47,105 bases of DNA from Polyangiaceae bacterium UTPRO1 (GCA_002050235.1 MWST01000005.1:1-47105); one strand, 5' to 3'; shown: positions 35,283 to 46,614, counted from the stretch's first letter. The notes: generated from the letters alone by a model not told the origin. Numbers and translations are program-made.

Positions 35283-38200
35283 ATGCGCGTTTCGGTCCTC
35301 CGCTGGTTGCTGCCCCTCGTCGTTCTGGCAGGCAACGTCGCTGTCGCAGCCTTCGCAGTCGAACCGCCCGCTCCCGACGTCGTACCGCTCCCGGTCGCAG
35401 CCGCCGGCGCGCCGACCGCGCTCGCTACCGCCGACCTCGACGGCGACGGCATGCCGGACCTGATCGTCGCCTACGCCGAGGGCGCGACGACGACGCTGGT
35501 CGCCTACCCGGGCAACGCCGAGGCCGTCTATCCGACCCCCGGGACGCCGCGCGGGCTCCGCACTGATCCCTTCGGCCCGCCGCGCGTGCTCGCGTCGGTC
35601 GACGGCCGTGTCGCCGCGCTCGTCGCCGACGACGTCGACCGCGACGGGGTCGCCGACCTGATCGCCGAGCGCGCGCTCGCACCCGCAGCACTCCTCGTCG
35701 CCATCGGTGACGGGACGGTCGTCGAAGCCGACGTGCTCGATGCCGGCACCGTGGCGGCGGCGCGCACGCGCGCGGCGGCGCACGCACCGGCGCACCTCAT
35801 ACCCGCGGCGGCGGCGCCGCCCGCTGACGTGCCGGAAGTGTTCCTCATGGCCGGACCCGACGGCCTAACGGGCGGCTTCCGGCCGTCGGCGGCCGTGCAG
35901 CGGATGCTCCGCCGCCCCATCGCACCGATCGCCGTGCCACCCCCCGCCGACGCCTTCGCGACCCTGCCGATGCGCCTCAACCGCGACGCCGTCCCCGACC
36001 TGGTGGTACTGCGCCCGGGTCTGCCGGCCCCCGAGGCAATGATCTCGCGGGCGGCGGCGACCTTCGTGGTCACCACCACCAAGGACGAAAACGGGGTCTG
36101 CGACGCCTCGTGCTCGCTCCGCGAGGCCATCATCGCGGCCAACGCCACGCCCGAGCTCGACACCATCGAGTTCGCGATCCCGACCAGCGATCCGGGGTTC
36201 CAGCCCGGCTCCGGCACCTGGCTGATCGCGCCGCGCGGCAGCGAGTATCCGGAGATCGTAGCGCCGCTGACGATCGACGGCCGGACGCAGCCGGGCTTCG
36301 TCGATGCGCCCGTCGTCGAGCTTAGCGGTGAAGCCCTCCCCGACGAGAGCGATGGATTGACGCTCGAGGCGCCGAACAGCGTCGTCCGCGGGCTGATCGT
36401 GAGCGCGTGGCCGGCCAGGCGCGAGGCCGGCAGCAGCTACTGCGGGTGCGGCATCGTGCTCGATCTCTCCAGCAACTCGATAATCGAGGGCAACTTCGTC
36501 GGCACCGACGCGACTGGCCTGCAGGTGAAGCCCAACGGGATGGAAGGCATCGCGATCGTCCGCGGCTCCAACAACCTGATCGGCGGCACTACCCCGCAGG
36601 CGCGGAACGTCGTCTCCGGCAACCGCGAGGGGTTCTTCTTCGACGTCGGGATCGGCACCTTCATCACGTCGGCCGCGGCCGGCAACACGATCGCGGGCAA
36701 CTTTGTCGGTCTCGATCGCACGGGCTTCAACGCGCTGCCCAATAATATAGGCATCCTCCTCAACAGCGCCGACAACATCATCGGCGGCACCGCTCCCGGC
36801 GCCGGCAACGTCATCGCCGGGAACATGACTTCGCAGGTGGGGATCAACGAAGTCAGTGTCTCGGCCGACGGCAACCAATTGCTGCGGAACTACATCGGCA
36901 CCGACGTTGCCGGGCTCGGCCGCTTCGACGACGGCTACTTCAGCGATACCGTCCGGAGCACCGACGCGGACGACACTGTCATCGGATCGCCCGGCAACGG
37001 CAATCTGATCGCGGGCGGCGGCGCCGGAGTGCGCATCACTTTCAATGTACACCGCTCGACGGGCGGCCTCATGGTGCAGGGAAACCGCATCGGCGTCGAC
37101 GCGGTCGGACGACCCCTCGGCAACGGTTCCTTCGGCATCCGCCTGGACAACGTATTCGGCGCCACCATCGGCGGCACGGCGGCCGGCGCCGCGAACCTGA
37201 TCGCCAACAACCTCGGCCCGGGCGTCCTCGTGAACTTCGTGCCCAGCTGTAGCCAGTGCACTACGGGAACGCTGCGCGCGAACCAGAATCGCATCTCGGC
37301 GAACCAGATCTTCGCCAACTCGGGTCTCGGTATCGACCTGGCGAGCTCGGGATTCGGAGACGGAGTGACCGCAAACGACGCCACCGATGCCGACACCGGA
37401 GCGAACGACCTGCTCAACTGGCCGGTCCTGACAGGCGCGAGCTCGAACGGCAGCAGCGCCACCGTGAACGCCGAGGCGCTCACCCAGGGACCGGCGAGCG
37501 CGCAGCCCTATAAGCTCCAGTTCTTCGCGAGCCCGACCTGCGACAGCGTGAACGGCAACGGCGAAGGGCGGTTCTTCCTCGGCGAGGCGGATCGGATGGC
37601 GGACGGCAGCGCCGTCACGGTGAACCTCCCCGTACCGATCCCGGACGGCTACGTCGTCACGGCTACCGCCACCGACTCGCTCGGCAACACCTCGGAGTTC
37701 TCGAACTGCGTCACGGCGAACGGCGGCCCGGCGCCGGTCGTGTCGCCGACTCCGACGCCGCTCGCAACGGCGACGATCCTGAAGACGCCGGGACCCGGAG
37801 CCACCCCGACCGTCGCACCCACGAACATCGCCGGGATCGAGATCTGCGACAACTGCCGCGACGACGACGGCGACACCCTAGTCGACCGCGATGACCCCGA
37901 CTGCGCGCGGCCGTACGCCAACGGCCTCGGCAGGGCCGCGGCAACGCGCGCCCGCGGCAAGACGACCGCCAAGTGCCAGGGCGTGATCGCCAAGGGCGGC
38001 ATGGCGCTGGTCGCGAAGGAGCGGAAGATCCTGCAGAAGTGCATCCAGCAGATGCTCGTCTGCGTCGAGCTCAAGCCGGGCGACCAGGGGTGTCTCACCA
38101 AGGCGCGCGCCGGCTGTCTGAAGCTGCCGACGACCATTGCCACGCTCGAAAGCAAGCTCCAAAGCAAGGTCGAGAAATCCTGCGACGAGCCGCCGATGCT

Positions 38201-38927
38201 CGCCGCCGATCTCCTCGGCGCCGCCGGGCTCGGGTACGGCGCCGAGTACAGCACCTGCAGGGCCTACTTGGCCACGGTGCGCGGCGCGTTCGGCGTCGCC
38301 CGGTGCGTGCGTGCACGCCACAAGTGCCAGGCCGAGCAGATGGTGGCGCTCGAGAATCCGCGAGCGCGCGAGCTCCTGCAGGCGGCCGGCGTCTCGATGT
38401 TCGGTATCGGCTGTATCCCCAATCCCGGCGCCGACGGCGCCGGGCAGGGTCTGGCCGACCCGGCGCGGGCCAAGGTGCTCGTGAAATGTGCCGCCGGCAT
38501 CCAGAAAGCGGCTGCCAAATTCTCGGCGACTCGCCTCGGCGGTCTCCAGAAGTGCGCCGCAGCGGTCACCAAGTGCATCCAGCAGAAGCCCGGAGACGCC
38601 AGGTGCCTGGCCGGCGTCCGCGGCAAGTGCAGCGCACTCGCCGCCAAGACCGGCAATGGCCCGAAGGGCGCCGGCGGCAAAGCCCGCGCGGCGATCGCCA
38701 AGGCATGCAGAGGCGCCGACACGGAGCTCCTGGCGACTGCAGGCCTCGGCTTCCAGACGCCGGCGCTCGCCACCTACTGCGCGGCGATCGGCGTATCGCC
38801 GCTAGCGACCGCGGACGACGCCGGCGAGTGCCTCCTCCGCCACCACGCTTGTCGCGTCGGCCAACTGCTCGACGCCGAGACCCCGCGGGCGCGCGAATTC
38901 TTGGACTTCGGCGGGATCGCACCGTGA
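35283..38927 (+). CDS. Large secreted CSLREAI/beta-helix protein with duplicated Cys-rich domain
   Basis: 1214 residues with signal peptide (MRVSVLRWLLPLVVLAGNVA to AFA). Residues about 45-250 hold FG-GAP/VCBS-like repeats (TADLDGDGMPDLIV, DDVDRDGVADLIAE). A CSLREAI motif follows near 280 and then a right-handed parallel beta-helix to about 740 with recurring NxIGGT and NVIAGN turns. A Thr/Pro stalk (about 820-860) leads to an acidic DNCRDDDGDTLVDRDDPDC loop. The last 320 residues are two copies of a helical cysteine-rich module (about 897-1040 and 1066-1213). No anchor or sorting signal is recognised. Likely a surface or secreted adhesin-like or binding protein; function unknown. Confidence 0.85.
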   Translation: MRVSVLRWLLPLVVLAGNVAVAAFAVEPPAPDVVPLPVAAAGAPTALATADLDGDGMPDLIVAYAEGATTTLVAYPGNAEAVYPTPGTPRGLRTDPFGPPRVLASVDGRVAALVADDVDRDGVADLIAERALAPAALLVAIGDGTVVEADVLDAGTVAAARTRAAAHAPAHLIPAAAAPPADVPEVFLMAGPDGLTGGFRPSAAVQRMLRRPIAPIAVPPPADAFATLPMRLNRDAVPDLVVLRPGLPAPEAMISRAAATFVVTTTKDENGVCDASCSLREAIIAANATPELDTIEFAIPTSDPGFQPGSGTWLIAPRGSEYPEIVAPLTIDGRTQPGFVDAPVVELSGEALPDESDGLTLEAPNSVVRGLIVSAWPARREAGSSYCGCGIVLDLSSNSIIEGNFVGTDATGLQVKPNGMEGIAIVRGSNNLIGGTTPQARNVVSGNREGFFFDVGIGTFITSAAAGNTIAGNFVGLDRTGFNALPNNIGILLNSADNIIGGTAPGAGNVIAGNMTSQVGINEVSVSADGNQLLRNYIGTDVAGLGRFDDGYFSDTVRSTDADDTVIGSPGNGNLIAGGGAGVRITFNVHRSTGGLMVQGNRIGVDAVGRPLGNGSFGIRLDNVFGATIGGTAAGAANLIANNLGPGVLVNFVPSCSQCTTGTLRANQNRISANQIFANSGLGIDLASSGFGDGVTANDATDADTGANDLLNWPVLTGASSNGSSATVNAEALTQGPASAQPYKLQFFASPTCDSVNGNGEGRFFLGEADRMADGSAVTVNLPVPIPDGYVVTATATDSLGNTSEFSNCVTANGGPAPVVSPTPTPLATATILKTPGPGATPTVAPTNIAGIEICDNCRDDDGDTLVDRDDPDCARPYANGLGRAAATRARGKTTAKCQGVIAKGGMALVAKERKILQKCIQQMLVCVELKPGDQGCLTKARAGCLKLPTTIATLESKLQSKVEKSCDEPPMLAADLLGAAGLGYGAEYSTCRAYLATVRGAFGVARCVRARHKCQAEQMVALENPRARELLQAAGVSMFGIGCIPNPGADGAGQGLADPARAKVLVKCAAGIQKAAAKFSATRLGGLQKCAAAVTKCIQQKPGDARCLAGVRGKCSALAAKTGNGPKGAGGKARAAIAKACRGADTELLATAGLGFQTPALATYCAAIGVSPLATADDAGECLLRHHACRVGQLLDAETPRAREFLDFGGIAP

Positions 38928-38928
38928 A

Positions 38929-38972
38929 GTGCCCGCCGCCGCCCGGAATCGTATCGTAGGCGCGGCGGGCAC
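38929..38972 (+). terminator. Hairpin after the large secreted protein gene
   Basis: Perfect 11-bp arms GTGCCCGCCGC (38929-38939) and GCGGCGGGCAC (38962-38972) separated by 22 bases, starting two bases after the stop. No T tract. Confidence 0.5.
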
Positions 38973-39262
38973 CGCATCGCAGGCCTCCCGCACGGGGCCG
39001 CAGCTACTGCGACTCGAGACACCCGGTGAGCGCGAACTCCGCACTTGAGGAGGGGACCATTCCGGCGCCGGCAGCGCCGACCTGGAACAGGGGGGTCTGC
39101 CCTGCGAAGACGTATCCGGTCACTGCCTGGCTCCACCGCGCTATTTGCTGGGTGCCGGCACTGATGGGTTGGATCTGGGGCACGATCTGGATGAGGGAAA
39201 GATCGTAGGACGCCCCGGGAGGGACGCCCTCGCGGTGCCTGCCGTGCGTCGTCGCAATTCCG
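38973..39262. other. Gap between two convergent secreted-protein genes
   Basis: About 290 bases without a supported gene. A minus-strand frame ending at 39004 encodes a fairly natural-looking stretch (LIQIVPQIQPISAG, then VFAGQTPLFQVGAAGAG), but its N-terminus crosses the 19-bp hairpin and has no good start, so it may be chance or a remnant C-terminus of a decayed gene. Confidence 0.4.
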
Positions 39263-39306
39263 CCACGGGGGGCGGCTGCCGTGCGATCGGCAGCCGCCCC
39301 CCGTGG
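39263..39306. terminator. Perfect 19-bp hairpin after the 650-residue Cys-rich protein gene
   Basis: Arms 39263-39281 and 39288-39306 are perfectly complementary around a 6-base loop TGCGAT. It starts 11 bases beyond the minus-strand stop at 39318. It is the strongest hairpin I found in the window and is a likely terminator despite lacking a T tract. Confidence 0.65.
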
Positions 39307-39317
39307 GGAGAGAGCGG

Positions 39318-41270
39318 TCACGGGATCAGCTTCATCGTCTCGGTGACGGTGAGGCGCGCCGGACCGGGAAGGCCTGCGAAGGAGTTCACCGCCGCGGCCG
39401 GAGCGGGCGGGTAGCAGGAGACGCTTGCGATCGTCGGCAACGCGGTGCCGGCGACGGGAGGATCAGCAATACCTTCACCGATTATGCTGTTTCCGACCTC
39501 GCCGTTGTCGAGGAAGCAGCTAGCGGGCTCTGTCAGACACGTCGCCGTCTGCGGACAGTCGGACGCGTCAAGGCAGGCGAGGTACTCTTCGGGCGGTGCG
39601 CAGTGGCCGAAGAAGGGACCCAGGGCGCAGGTGCCGTGGTGATCCCCGACGGGCGCGGTGTCGACGCACTCGCTCTCGATCTCCGGAGTCGTGGTGTCGT
39701 CCATGCAGAGATTGGGTCGCGTGGGCTCACCGCGCCGAGAGCAGGTGCTCCCGGGGCATTCGGAGTCTCTCGCACACGGCGCGCCGGCGTTCGCACCCGC
39801 GAGGCAACGAAGCCCGCCACAGACACCGGGGTTGCCGCCGCTCATGGGGCAGTCGGCATCGGTCTCGCAGAGCTCTCCGCTGGGGTTGTTGCAGGTCTGA
39901 CAAGCACACTTGAACCCGGAGTAGCCGGAGGCCGTGCACGACGGGCTCGCTGCCGAAAGCGTCAGGCTTTCGGTGCCGGTTGACCCGGACAGATCGAAGG
40001 ACACCGTAGACATGGGGGAGAAGCCGAACGGACAGTCGAGACTCGTCGCGCCGAACACGGATATCGGAGAGACGCCCTGTGCGTCGCATGCCAGGCCATT
40101 GCGGGCACCGCCCCAACATGTACCGCCAGGCACCCCGTCATTGACGGCAGCATCGCCGACGCACGTCGGACACGGTTGGTCGGTCCATGGTTCCCCGTAA
40201 ATCGACTGCCTGATGACCAGCGAGCGTGTCACGGCCCCGGTAATGAGATCGACACTCCCCGAAACCGGACCGGCAATCTGGTTGATGAGGCAGCCGCTGA
40301 TGCCGCTGGCTGCGATGGGCTGTGGAGGGCCCCAGAAGAACTCGCAGGTACCGCCGGCGAACGTGCAATCCCCATCGGATGCGCACTGAGTTGCCGTGTC
40401 GCCGGTACAGCGCCGGTTGGCCATGGTTCCGGGGCGGTTCGCAACCGGTCCGGCGAACGAGCAGTCGTTGCCGCCCGCGCCGGTCACTGCGACGGTCAGT
40501 GTTCCGCCCGTGACCAGGGGCAGATCGTGCGCGATGCCGTTCCAGCCCCAATCGAACGCGCTCAGCGGATCGCCGGCATCGGGCGCAAACTCGATCGTCG
40601 ATGGGCAGCAGCCACCGGCGCTGGCGTCGAGCAGACAAGCTTGCGCTCCGATGAAAGCGTCGGCGGCGGCGGCGAGCGGGGCTTCCCGACTGCCGGCGTT
40701 GCTGCAGTCGCCCCGCGCGGCCGCTTTGTCTAGACATCCTCTAGCGCCGTCCGCGAGCTTGGCACGGGCCTTCGCCGTGCAGCCCTTGGGCGACGCGTTG
40801 TCGACGAGCCCGCCGGTCCTGCTCGCCCCCCTGGCATAGCAGCCCATGATGGCCGCAACGTACTTGCCGAGACACTTCTGCTTGGCGACGTCGCATTTGC
40901 CCGGCGTGTTGCCGACGTCGCCGTTGGCAGCCGTCGCGTATGCCGCCACGTCGGCAGCGCGCGCGGCGGCATTACCGAGACCGCCGGTACACGAAGGATA
41001 CTTACCGTCGAGCTTGCCGAAAGCACCGGTGAGCTTACTGCTCGCCTTGGTAAGGCAGGCGTCGAATCTCGCCTGATCGGGCTTCGCCGTGTTCTCGGCG
41101 TGGCACTCCATGTATGCCGTGGTGGCCTTGCCGACGTTCTTTAGCTTCCCCGCCAGACATTTATCGACGGTGAAGGATGTGAGGTACGCCCCGGCCTCGG
41201 ATGGCATCGCCAGGCACGAGGCGACGAGGGCTGCAACGATGGTTCCGAGCAACGGCTTTGCGGAGGTCAT
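39318..41270 (-). CDS. Secreted Cys-rich protein with helical modules and DxDC repeats
   Basis: 650 residues from ATG 41270, with AAAGGAG eight bases upstream and a signal peptide (MTSAKPLLGTIVAALVASCL to PSEAG). Residues about 30-215 contain helical cysteine modules (KCLAGKLKNVGKATTAYMEC, then KCDVAKQKCLGKYVAAIMGC) similar in style to those of the 1214-residue protein. A beta-rich middle follows. Residues about 400-560 have short disulfide repeats of the form C-xx-D-A-D-C-P (CETDADCP, CARDSECPGSTC, CLDASDCPQTATC) as seen in many myxobacterial and related secreted proteins. No enzyme motif is seen. Function unknown. Confidence 0.8.
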   Translation of the reverse strand: MTSAKPLLGTIVAALVASCLAMPSEAGAYLTSFTVDKCLAGKLKNVGKATTAYMECHAENTAKPDQARFDACLTKASSKLTGAFGKLDGKYPSCTGGLGNAAARAADVAAYATAANGDVGNTPGKCDVAKQKCLGKYVAAIMGCYARGASRTGGLVDNASPKGCTAKARAKLADGARGCLDKAAARGDCSNAGSREAPLAAAADAFIGAQACLLDASAGGCCPSTIEFAPDAGDPLSAFDWGWNGIAHDLPLVTGGTLTVAVTGAGGNDCSFAGPVANRPGTMANRRCTGDTATQCASDGDCTFAGGTCEFFWGPPQPIAASGISGCLINQIAGPVSGSVDLITGAVTRSLVIRQSIYGEPWTDQPCPTCVGDAAVNDGVPGGTCWGGARNGLACDAQGVSPISVFGATSLDCPFGFSPMSTVSFDLSGSTGTESLTLSAASPSCTASGYSGFKCACQTCNNPSGELCETDADCPMSGGNPGVCGGLRCLAGANAGAPCARDSECPGSTCSRRGEPTRPNLCMDDTTTPEIESECVDTAPVGDHHGTCALGPFFGHCAPPEEYLACLDASDCPQTATCLTEPASCFLDNGEVGNSIIGEGIADPPVAGTALPTIASVSCYPPAPAAAVNSFAGLPGPARLTVTETMKLIP

Positions 41271-41640
41271 GGCACGACTCCTTTCGCTGAGGTGGAAACC
41301 TTCCACGATGTCGCGTGGCCGCGGCCACACACGCGAGCTCATGCCAAGGGCGATACCATGCGAACTCGTAGCCGAGTCAAAGATATTCCTGCCGCACCAA
41401 GCGGTCCGCTGCACAACTTAATCCGTTCCGGAATAGAAATTCATCGGTCGCGACCAAGCGCGACGCAATTCCTTCCGTCCCGAAATAGCCGCCCTCTCTC
41501 GCGATGTACCTTCGCCACCGGAATTTCAGAGTGCCGAGCACTCCGCCGGAGTGCTCGTCCATCCGTAGGCGGGCCCTAGACTCGGGGCGGAGCAGACGCG
41601 CATCTGCGGATGCGCGGACGGCGTCGGTGGGCTACGCGGA
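41271..41640. other. Non-coding stretch between the Cys-rich gene and rpoD
   Basis: About 370 bases, less GC-rich than the surroundings in 41340-41500. It contains a 14-base palindrome GTGGCCGCGGCCAC (41315-41328) and a hairpin GAGCACTCC-GCC-GGAGTGCTC (41536-41556) downstream of the rpoD stop that could end rpoD transcription. The promoter of the Cys-rich gene should be here, but I see no convincing -35/-10 pair. Confidence 0.5.
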
Positions 41641-43839
<2,199 letters not shown>

Positions 43840-43879
43840 GTCGTTCCTCAGTATGCGCGGTATGCGGGGAAAACCGGAA

Positions 43880-43888
43880 ATTATATCA
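43880..43888 (-). promoter_or_regulatory. Extended -10 promoter element before rpoD
   Basis: Minus strand TGA-TATAAT (43888-43880), a perfect -10 with extended TG, in the dnaG-rpoD gap. A -35 is poor. The rpoD leader would be about 34 bases. E. coli also has internal promoters serving rpoD in this operon. Confidence 0.45.
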
Positions 43889-43893
43889 AAAAT

Positions 43894-45672
43894 TCAGACC
43901 GACGTTGAAGGTTTAACTGCTTGTTTCTGCGCCAGTAATTGCTGGAGCCGGCGTATCTCTTCCGGCGCCAGGCCGACGCTTTTGTTCTTGGCGTTGAGGG
44001 CATCGATTTCGCGGCGGACTTCGGCCTGGCGGAGGCGCTCGACGGTATCGGCGAAAACCGCCTCGATCGACTCTTCGTCGAATTCCTGGTCGGCGAGTTC
44101 CCCGAGAATTTCCGAAATCAGCCCCTCGTGCGGAGAGCCGCGGAAATGCTCCAGCACCATGCCGAACCCTTCGCCGGCCAGGCCGCCGTCGGCGACGGCG
44201 GCGATCAGGGCATCCAGCGCCTCGGTTTCGGCATGCCCGTCGGGGATCAGGTCGGCCGGCAGGCGCGCCGCCAGGGCGGGCTGCTGCACGACCAGGCGCA
44301 GGAGCTTCCGGGCGATGGGTGAAGGCGCGCCACGCGGTGTGCGCGCCGGCGCGGCCTTGCGCACCACTGCCGGCAATTCGCAGAGCGCCTCGATTTCAGC
44401 CTGAGAGAAGCCACTCGCCTGCGCCAGCAGCTTGACGAGTTGCAGGCGCAGCAGCGGCGCCTGCAGCCTGCCGAGGAGCGGCTTGGCGGCATGCACGAGT
44501 TGCGAGCGGCCCTCGGCGGTGGCGAGATCCTTGCCGGACTTCAGTTCCTGCATGAGGAAGTCCGTCAGCGGCATGGCCTGTCGCGCCAGCCTGCGGAAGG
44601 CCTCCGCGCCATGGGCGCGCACATAGCTGTCCGGATCGTCTTCGGGCGGCAGAAAGAGGAAGGCGATGGTCTTGTTGTCGGCCGTCTGTTCGAGGCTGGC
44701 TTCCAGCGCCCTGGCCGCCGCCTTGCGGCCGGCGTTGTCGCCGTCGAAGCAGAAGATGACGCGGTCGGCCTGGCGCAGCAGCTTGTGCACATGGATCGGC
44801 GTGGTGGCGGTGCCGAGCGTCGCCACGGCGTTGGCGACGCCGTGCTGGGCCAGCGCCACCACGTCCATGTAGCCCTCGACGACGATGACGACATCCTCGT
44901 CGCGGATGGCGGCGCGCGCCTGCAGCAGGCCGTAGAGCTCCCGGCCCTTCTCGAACAGCGGCGTTTCCGGCGAGTTCAGGTATTTGGGCCCGGGCGCCGC
45001 ACCGTCGGCGCCCTCCTTCTCCTGGCCGATGACCCGCCCGCCGAAGCCGATGACGTTGCCGCGCGCATCGAGGATGGGGAACATGATGCGGTCGCGGAAG
45101 CGGTCGTAGCGCTTGCCGGCATCGCCTTCGATGACCAGGCCGCAGTCGACCAGCGACTTGCCCTGGTAGTCGGGAAAGACGTCAGCCAGGTTCTGCCAGC
45201 CGTCCGGCGCGTAGCCGAGGCCGAAACGGGCGGCGACCTCGCCGGTGAGGCCGCGCCCCTTCAGGTAATCGACCGCCTTCGGGCTGGCCTTGAGCTGCTC
45301 CTTGTAGTATTTCGCCGCGCGGGCCATGGTCTCGGTGAGCGGGGCGGCTTCGGCGGCTTTCTGGCGGCGCTCGTCGGGGCGCTGCTGCGGCACCTGCATC
45401 CCGGCCTTGCCGGCAAGGTCTTCGACCGCCTCGACGAAACCGAGGCCGGAATATTCCATGACGAAACCGATGGCGCTGCCATGCGCGCCGCAGCCGAAGC
45501 AGTGGTAGAACTGCTTGCTCGGGCTGACCGAGAAGGAAGGCGTCTTTTCGCTGTGAAAAGGGCAGCAGGCGACGTAGTTGGCGCCCGCCTTTTTCAGGGG
45601 CAGGTGGCGCTCGATGACGTCGACGATGTCTATCCGCGCGAGGAGTTCCTGGATGAAGGATTCTGGGATCAC
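43894..45672 (-). CDS. dnaG: DNA primase
   Basis: 592 residues. CHC2-type zinc finger CPFH ... CFGC (CCPFHSEKTPSFSVSP, YHCFGCGAHGS), the RNA polymerase core with TOPRIM motifs VVEGYMDVVALAQ and FCFDGDNAGRKAA, and a C-terminal DnaB-interacting domain. Synthesises primers for replication. It sits between yqeY and rpoD in the classic macromolecular synthesis operon order. A TATAAT (minus strand, 45731-45726) in the 87-base gap before it may be an internal promoter, but no -35 is clear. Confidence 0.96.
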   Translation of the reverse strand: MIPESFIQELLARIDIVDVIERHLPLKKAGANYVACCPFHSEKTPSFSVSPSKQFYHCFGCGAHGSAIGFVMEYSGLGFVEAVEDLAGKAGMQVPQQRPDERRQKAAEAAPLTETMARAAKYYKEQLKASPKAVDYLKGRGLTGEVAARFGLGYAPDGWQNLADVFPDYQGKSLVDCGLVIEGDAGKRYDRFRDRIMFPILDARGNVIGFGGRVIGQEKEGADGAAPGPKYLNSPETPLFEKGRELYGLLQARAAIRDEDVVIVVEGYMDVVALAQHGVANAVATLGTATTPIHVHKLLRQADRVIFCFDGDNAGRKAAARALEASLEQTADNKTIAFLFLPPEDDPDSYVRAHGAEAFRRLARQAMPLTDFLMQELKSGKDLATAEGRSQLVHAAKPLLGRLQAPLLRLQLVKLLAQASGFSQAEIEALCELPAVVRKAAPARTPRGAPSPIARKLLRLVVQQPALAARLPADLIPDGHAETEALDALIAAVADGGLAGEGFGMVLEHFRGSPHEGLISEILGELADQEFDEESIEAVFADTVERLRQAEVRREIDALNAKNKSVGLAPEEIRRLQQLLAQKQAVKPSTSV

Positions 45673-45759
45673 GCTCGATGTCTCGGGAGGCCGCCCAAAC
45701 GGGCCGCGCTCCCGGCCTTCAACCCATTATAGGAGAGGGCGCCGGTTTTGCCGGCGGAT

Positions 45760-46206
45760 TTACTGCGACAGCGCAGCCTTGACCAGGCCGGAGACCTGGC
45801 CCATGTCGGCGCGGCCGGCCAGCTTCGGCTTGAGCACCGCCATCACCTTGCCCATGTCCTGCGGCCCCGCTGCGCCGCTGGCGGCGATGGCCTCGGCCAC
45901 GGCGGCCCGGACCTCCTCGGGCGAGAGCGCCTGCGGCATGTAGCCGGTGAGGATGCCGACCTCGAATTTCTCGGCATCGGCGAGATCCTGCCGGCCGGCC
46001 TTCTCGTACTGCGCAATGGAGTCGCGGCGCTGCTTGAGCATCTTGTCGATGACGGCCAGCACGGCCGCGTCGTCGAGCTCGATGCGCTCGTCCACCTCGC
46101 GCTGCTTGATGGCGGCCAGCAGCAGGCGGATGGCGCCCAGGCGCGCGGTTTCGCGAGCCTTCATGGCCGTTTTCATGTCCTCGTTGATGCGGGCTTTGAG
46201 ACTCAT
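45760..46206 (-). CDS. yqeY: GatB/YqeY domain protein
   Basis: 148 residues from ATG 46206 (MSLKARINEDMKTAMKA). Motifs: RLGAIRLLLAAIKQREVDER, ILTGYMPQALSPEEVRA and MGKVMAVLKPKLAGRADM. YqeY resembles the tail domain of GatB and may bind tRNA, but its role is unproven. Located between rpsU and dnaG as in many betaproteobacteria. A GCCGG/CCGGC hairpin follows its stop. Confidence 0.93.
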   Translation of the reverse strand: MSLKARINEDMKTAMKARETARLGAIRLLLAAIKQREVDERIELDDAAVLAVIDKMLKQRRDSIAQYEKAGRQDLADAEKFEVGILTGYMPQALSPEEVRAAVAEAIAASGAAGPQDMGKVMAVLKPKLAGRADMGQVSGLVKAALSQ

Positions 46207-46230
46207 GGCATTCTCCGGCGGCAAAAGCAA

Positions 46231-46288
46231 AGCCACGAATGACGCGGACAGGCACGGAAACCCGTGTGCATCCGTATCATCCGTGGCT
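46231..46288. repeat. 58-bp imperfect palindrome between rpsU and yqeY
   Basis: Outer arms of 18 bases (46231-46248 and 46271-46288) match at 15 positions, and a central CACGG-AAAC-CCGTG shares the same centre. The ATCCGTGGCT-type ends look like small interspersed palindromic (MITE-like) repeats known from several proteobacteria. It would form a long hairpin in the operon message. Confidence 0.6.
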
Positions 46289-46299
46289 GCTGGGAGCGG

Positions 46300-46317
46300 G
46301 CAGTCCGGACGGACTGC
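46300..46317 (-). terminator. Attenuator-like hairpin after rpsU
   Basis: GCAGTCC-GGAC-GGACTGC, perfect 7-bp arms two bases past the rpsU stop. E. coli has a partial terminator at the equivalent site between rpsU and dnaG that lowers downstream expression. Confidence 0.5.
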
Positions 46318-46319
46318 GC

Positions 46320-46532
46320 TCAGTACATCTTCGGCGGCAGGGTCTGGCTGCGGATGCGCTTGTGATGGCGCTTCACCGCAGCGGAGAGCTTGCGCTTGCG
46401 CTCGGCGGTCGGCTTCTCGTAGAACTCGCGCGAACGCAGCTCGGTCAGAAGACCGGTTTTCTCGATGGCGCGCTTGAAGCGGCGGATGGCCACTTCGAAC
46501 GGCTCGTTTTCCTTGACGCGGATGCCAGGCAT
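46320..46532 (-). CDS. rpsU: Ribosomal protein bS21
   Basis: 70 residues, basic: [40 protein letters not shown] and the ending [10 protein letters not shown], the form usual in Betaproteobacteria. Component of the 30S subunit near the mRNA exit channel. First gene of the rpsU-yqeY-dnaG-rpoD operon, with a TATAAT promoter just upstream, divergent from tsaD. ATG 46532 is the family-consistent start; a longer frame is spurious. Confidence 0.96.
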   Translation of the reverse strand: MPGIRVKENEPFEVAIRRFKRAIEKTGLLTELRSREFYEKPTAERKRKLSAAVKRHHKRIRSQTLPPKMY

Positions 46533-46565
46533 GCGGATCGACCCTGCTAACTGGGAAAGCCGCGC

Positions 46566-46594
46566 ATTATAGCCGCATTTCCGGGAAAGTCCAA
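46566..46594 (-). promoter_or_regulatory. Sigma-70 promoter of the rpsU operon
   Basis: Minus strand TTGGAC (46594-46589), 17-base spacer, perfect TATAAT (46571-46566). Transcription start near 46559, leader of about 27 bases to rpsU. Confidence 0.65.
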
Positions 46595-46614
46595 CAGCCC
46601 GTAGAATGGCCGCC

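Noticed and set aside
41315..41328. 14-base palindrome GTGGCCGCGGCCAC as a regulator site
   Set aside because: Such palindromes occur by chance in GC-rich DNA, and no nearby regulator or second copy supports a role.
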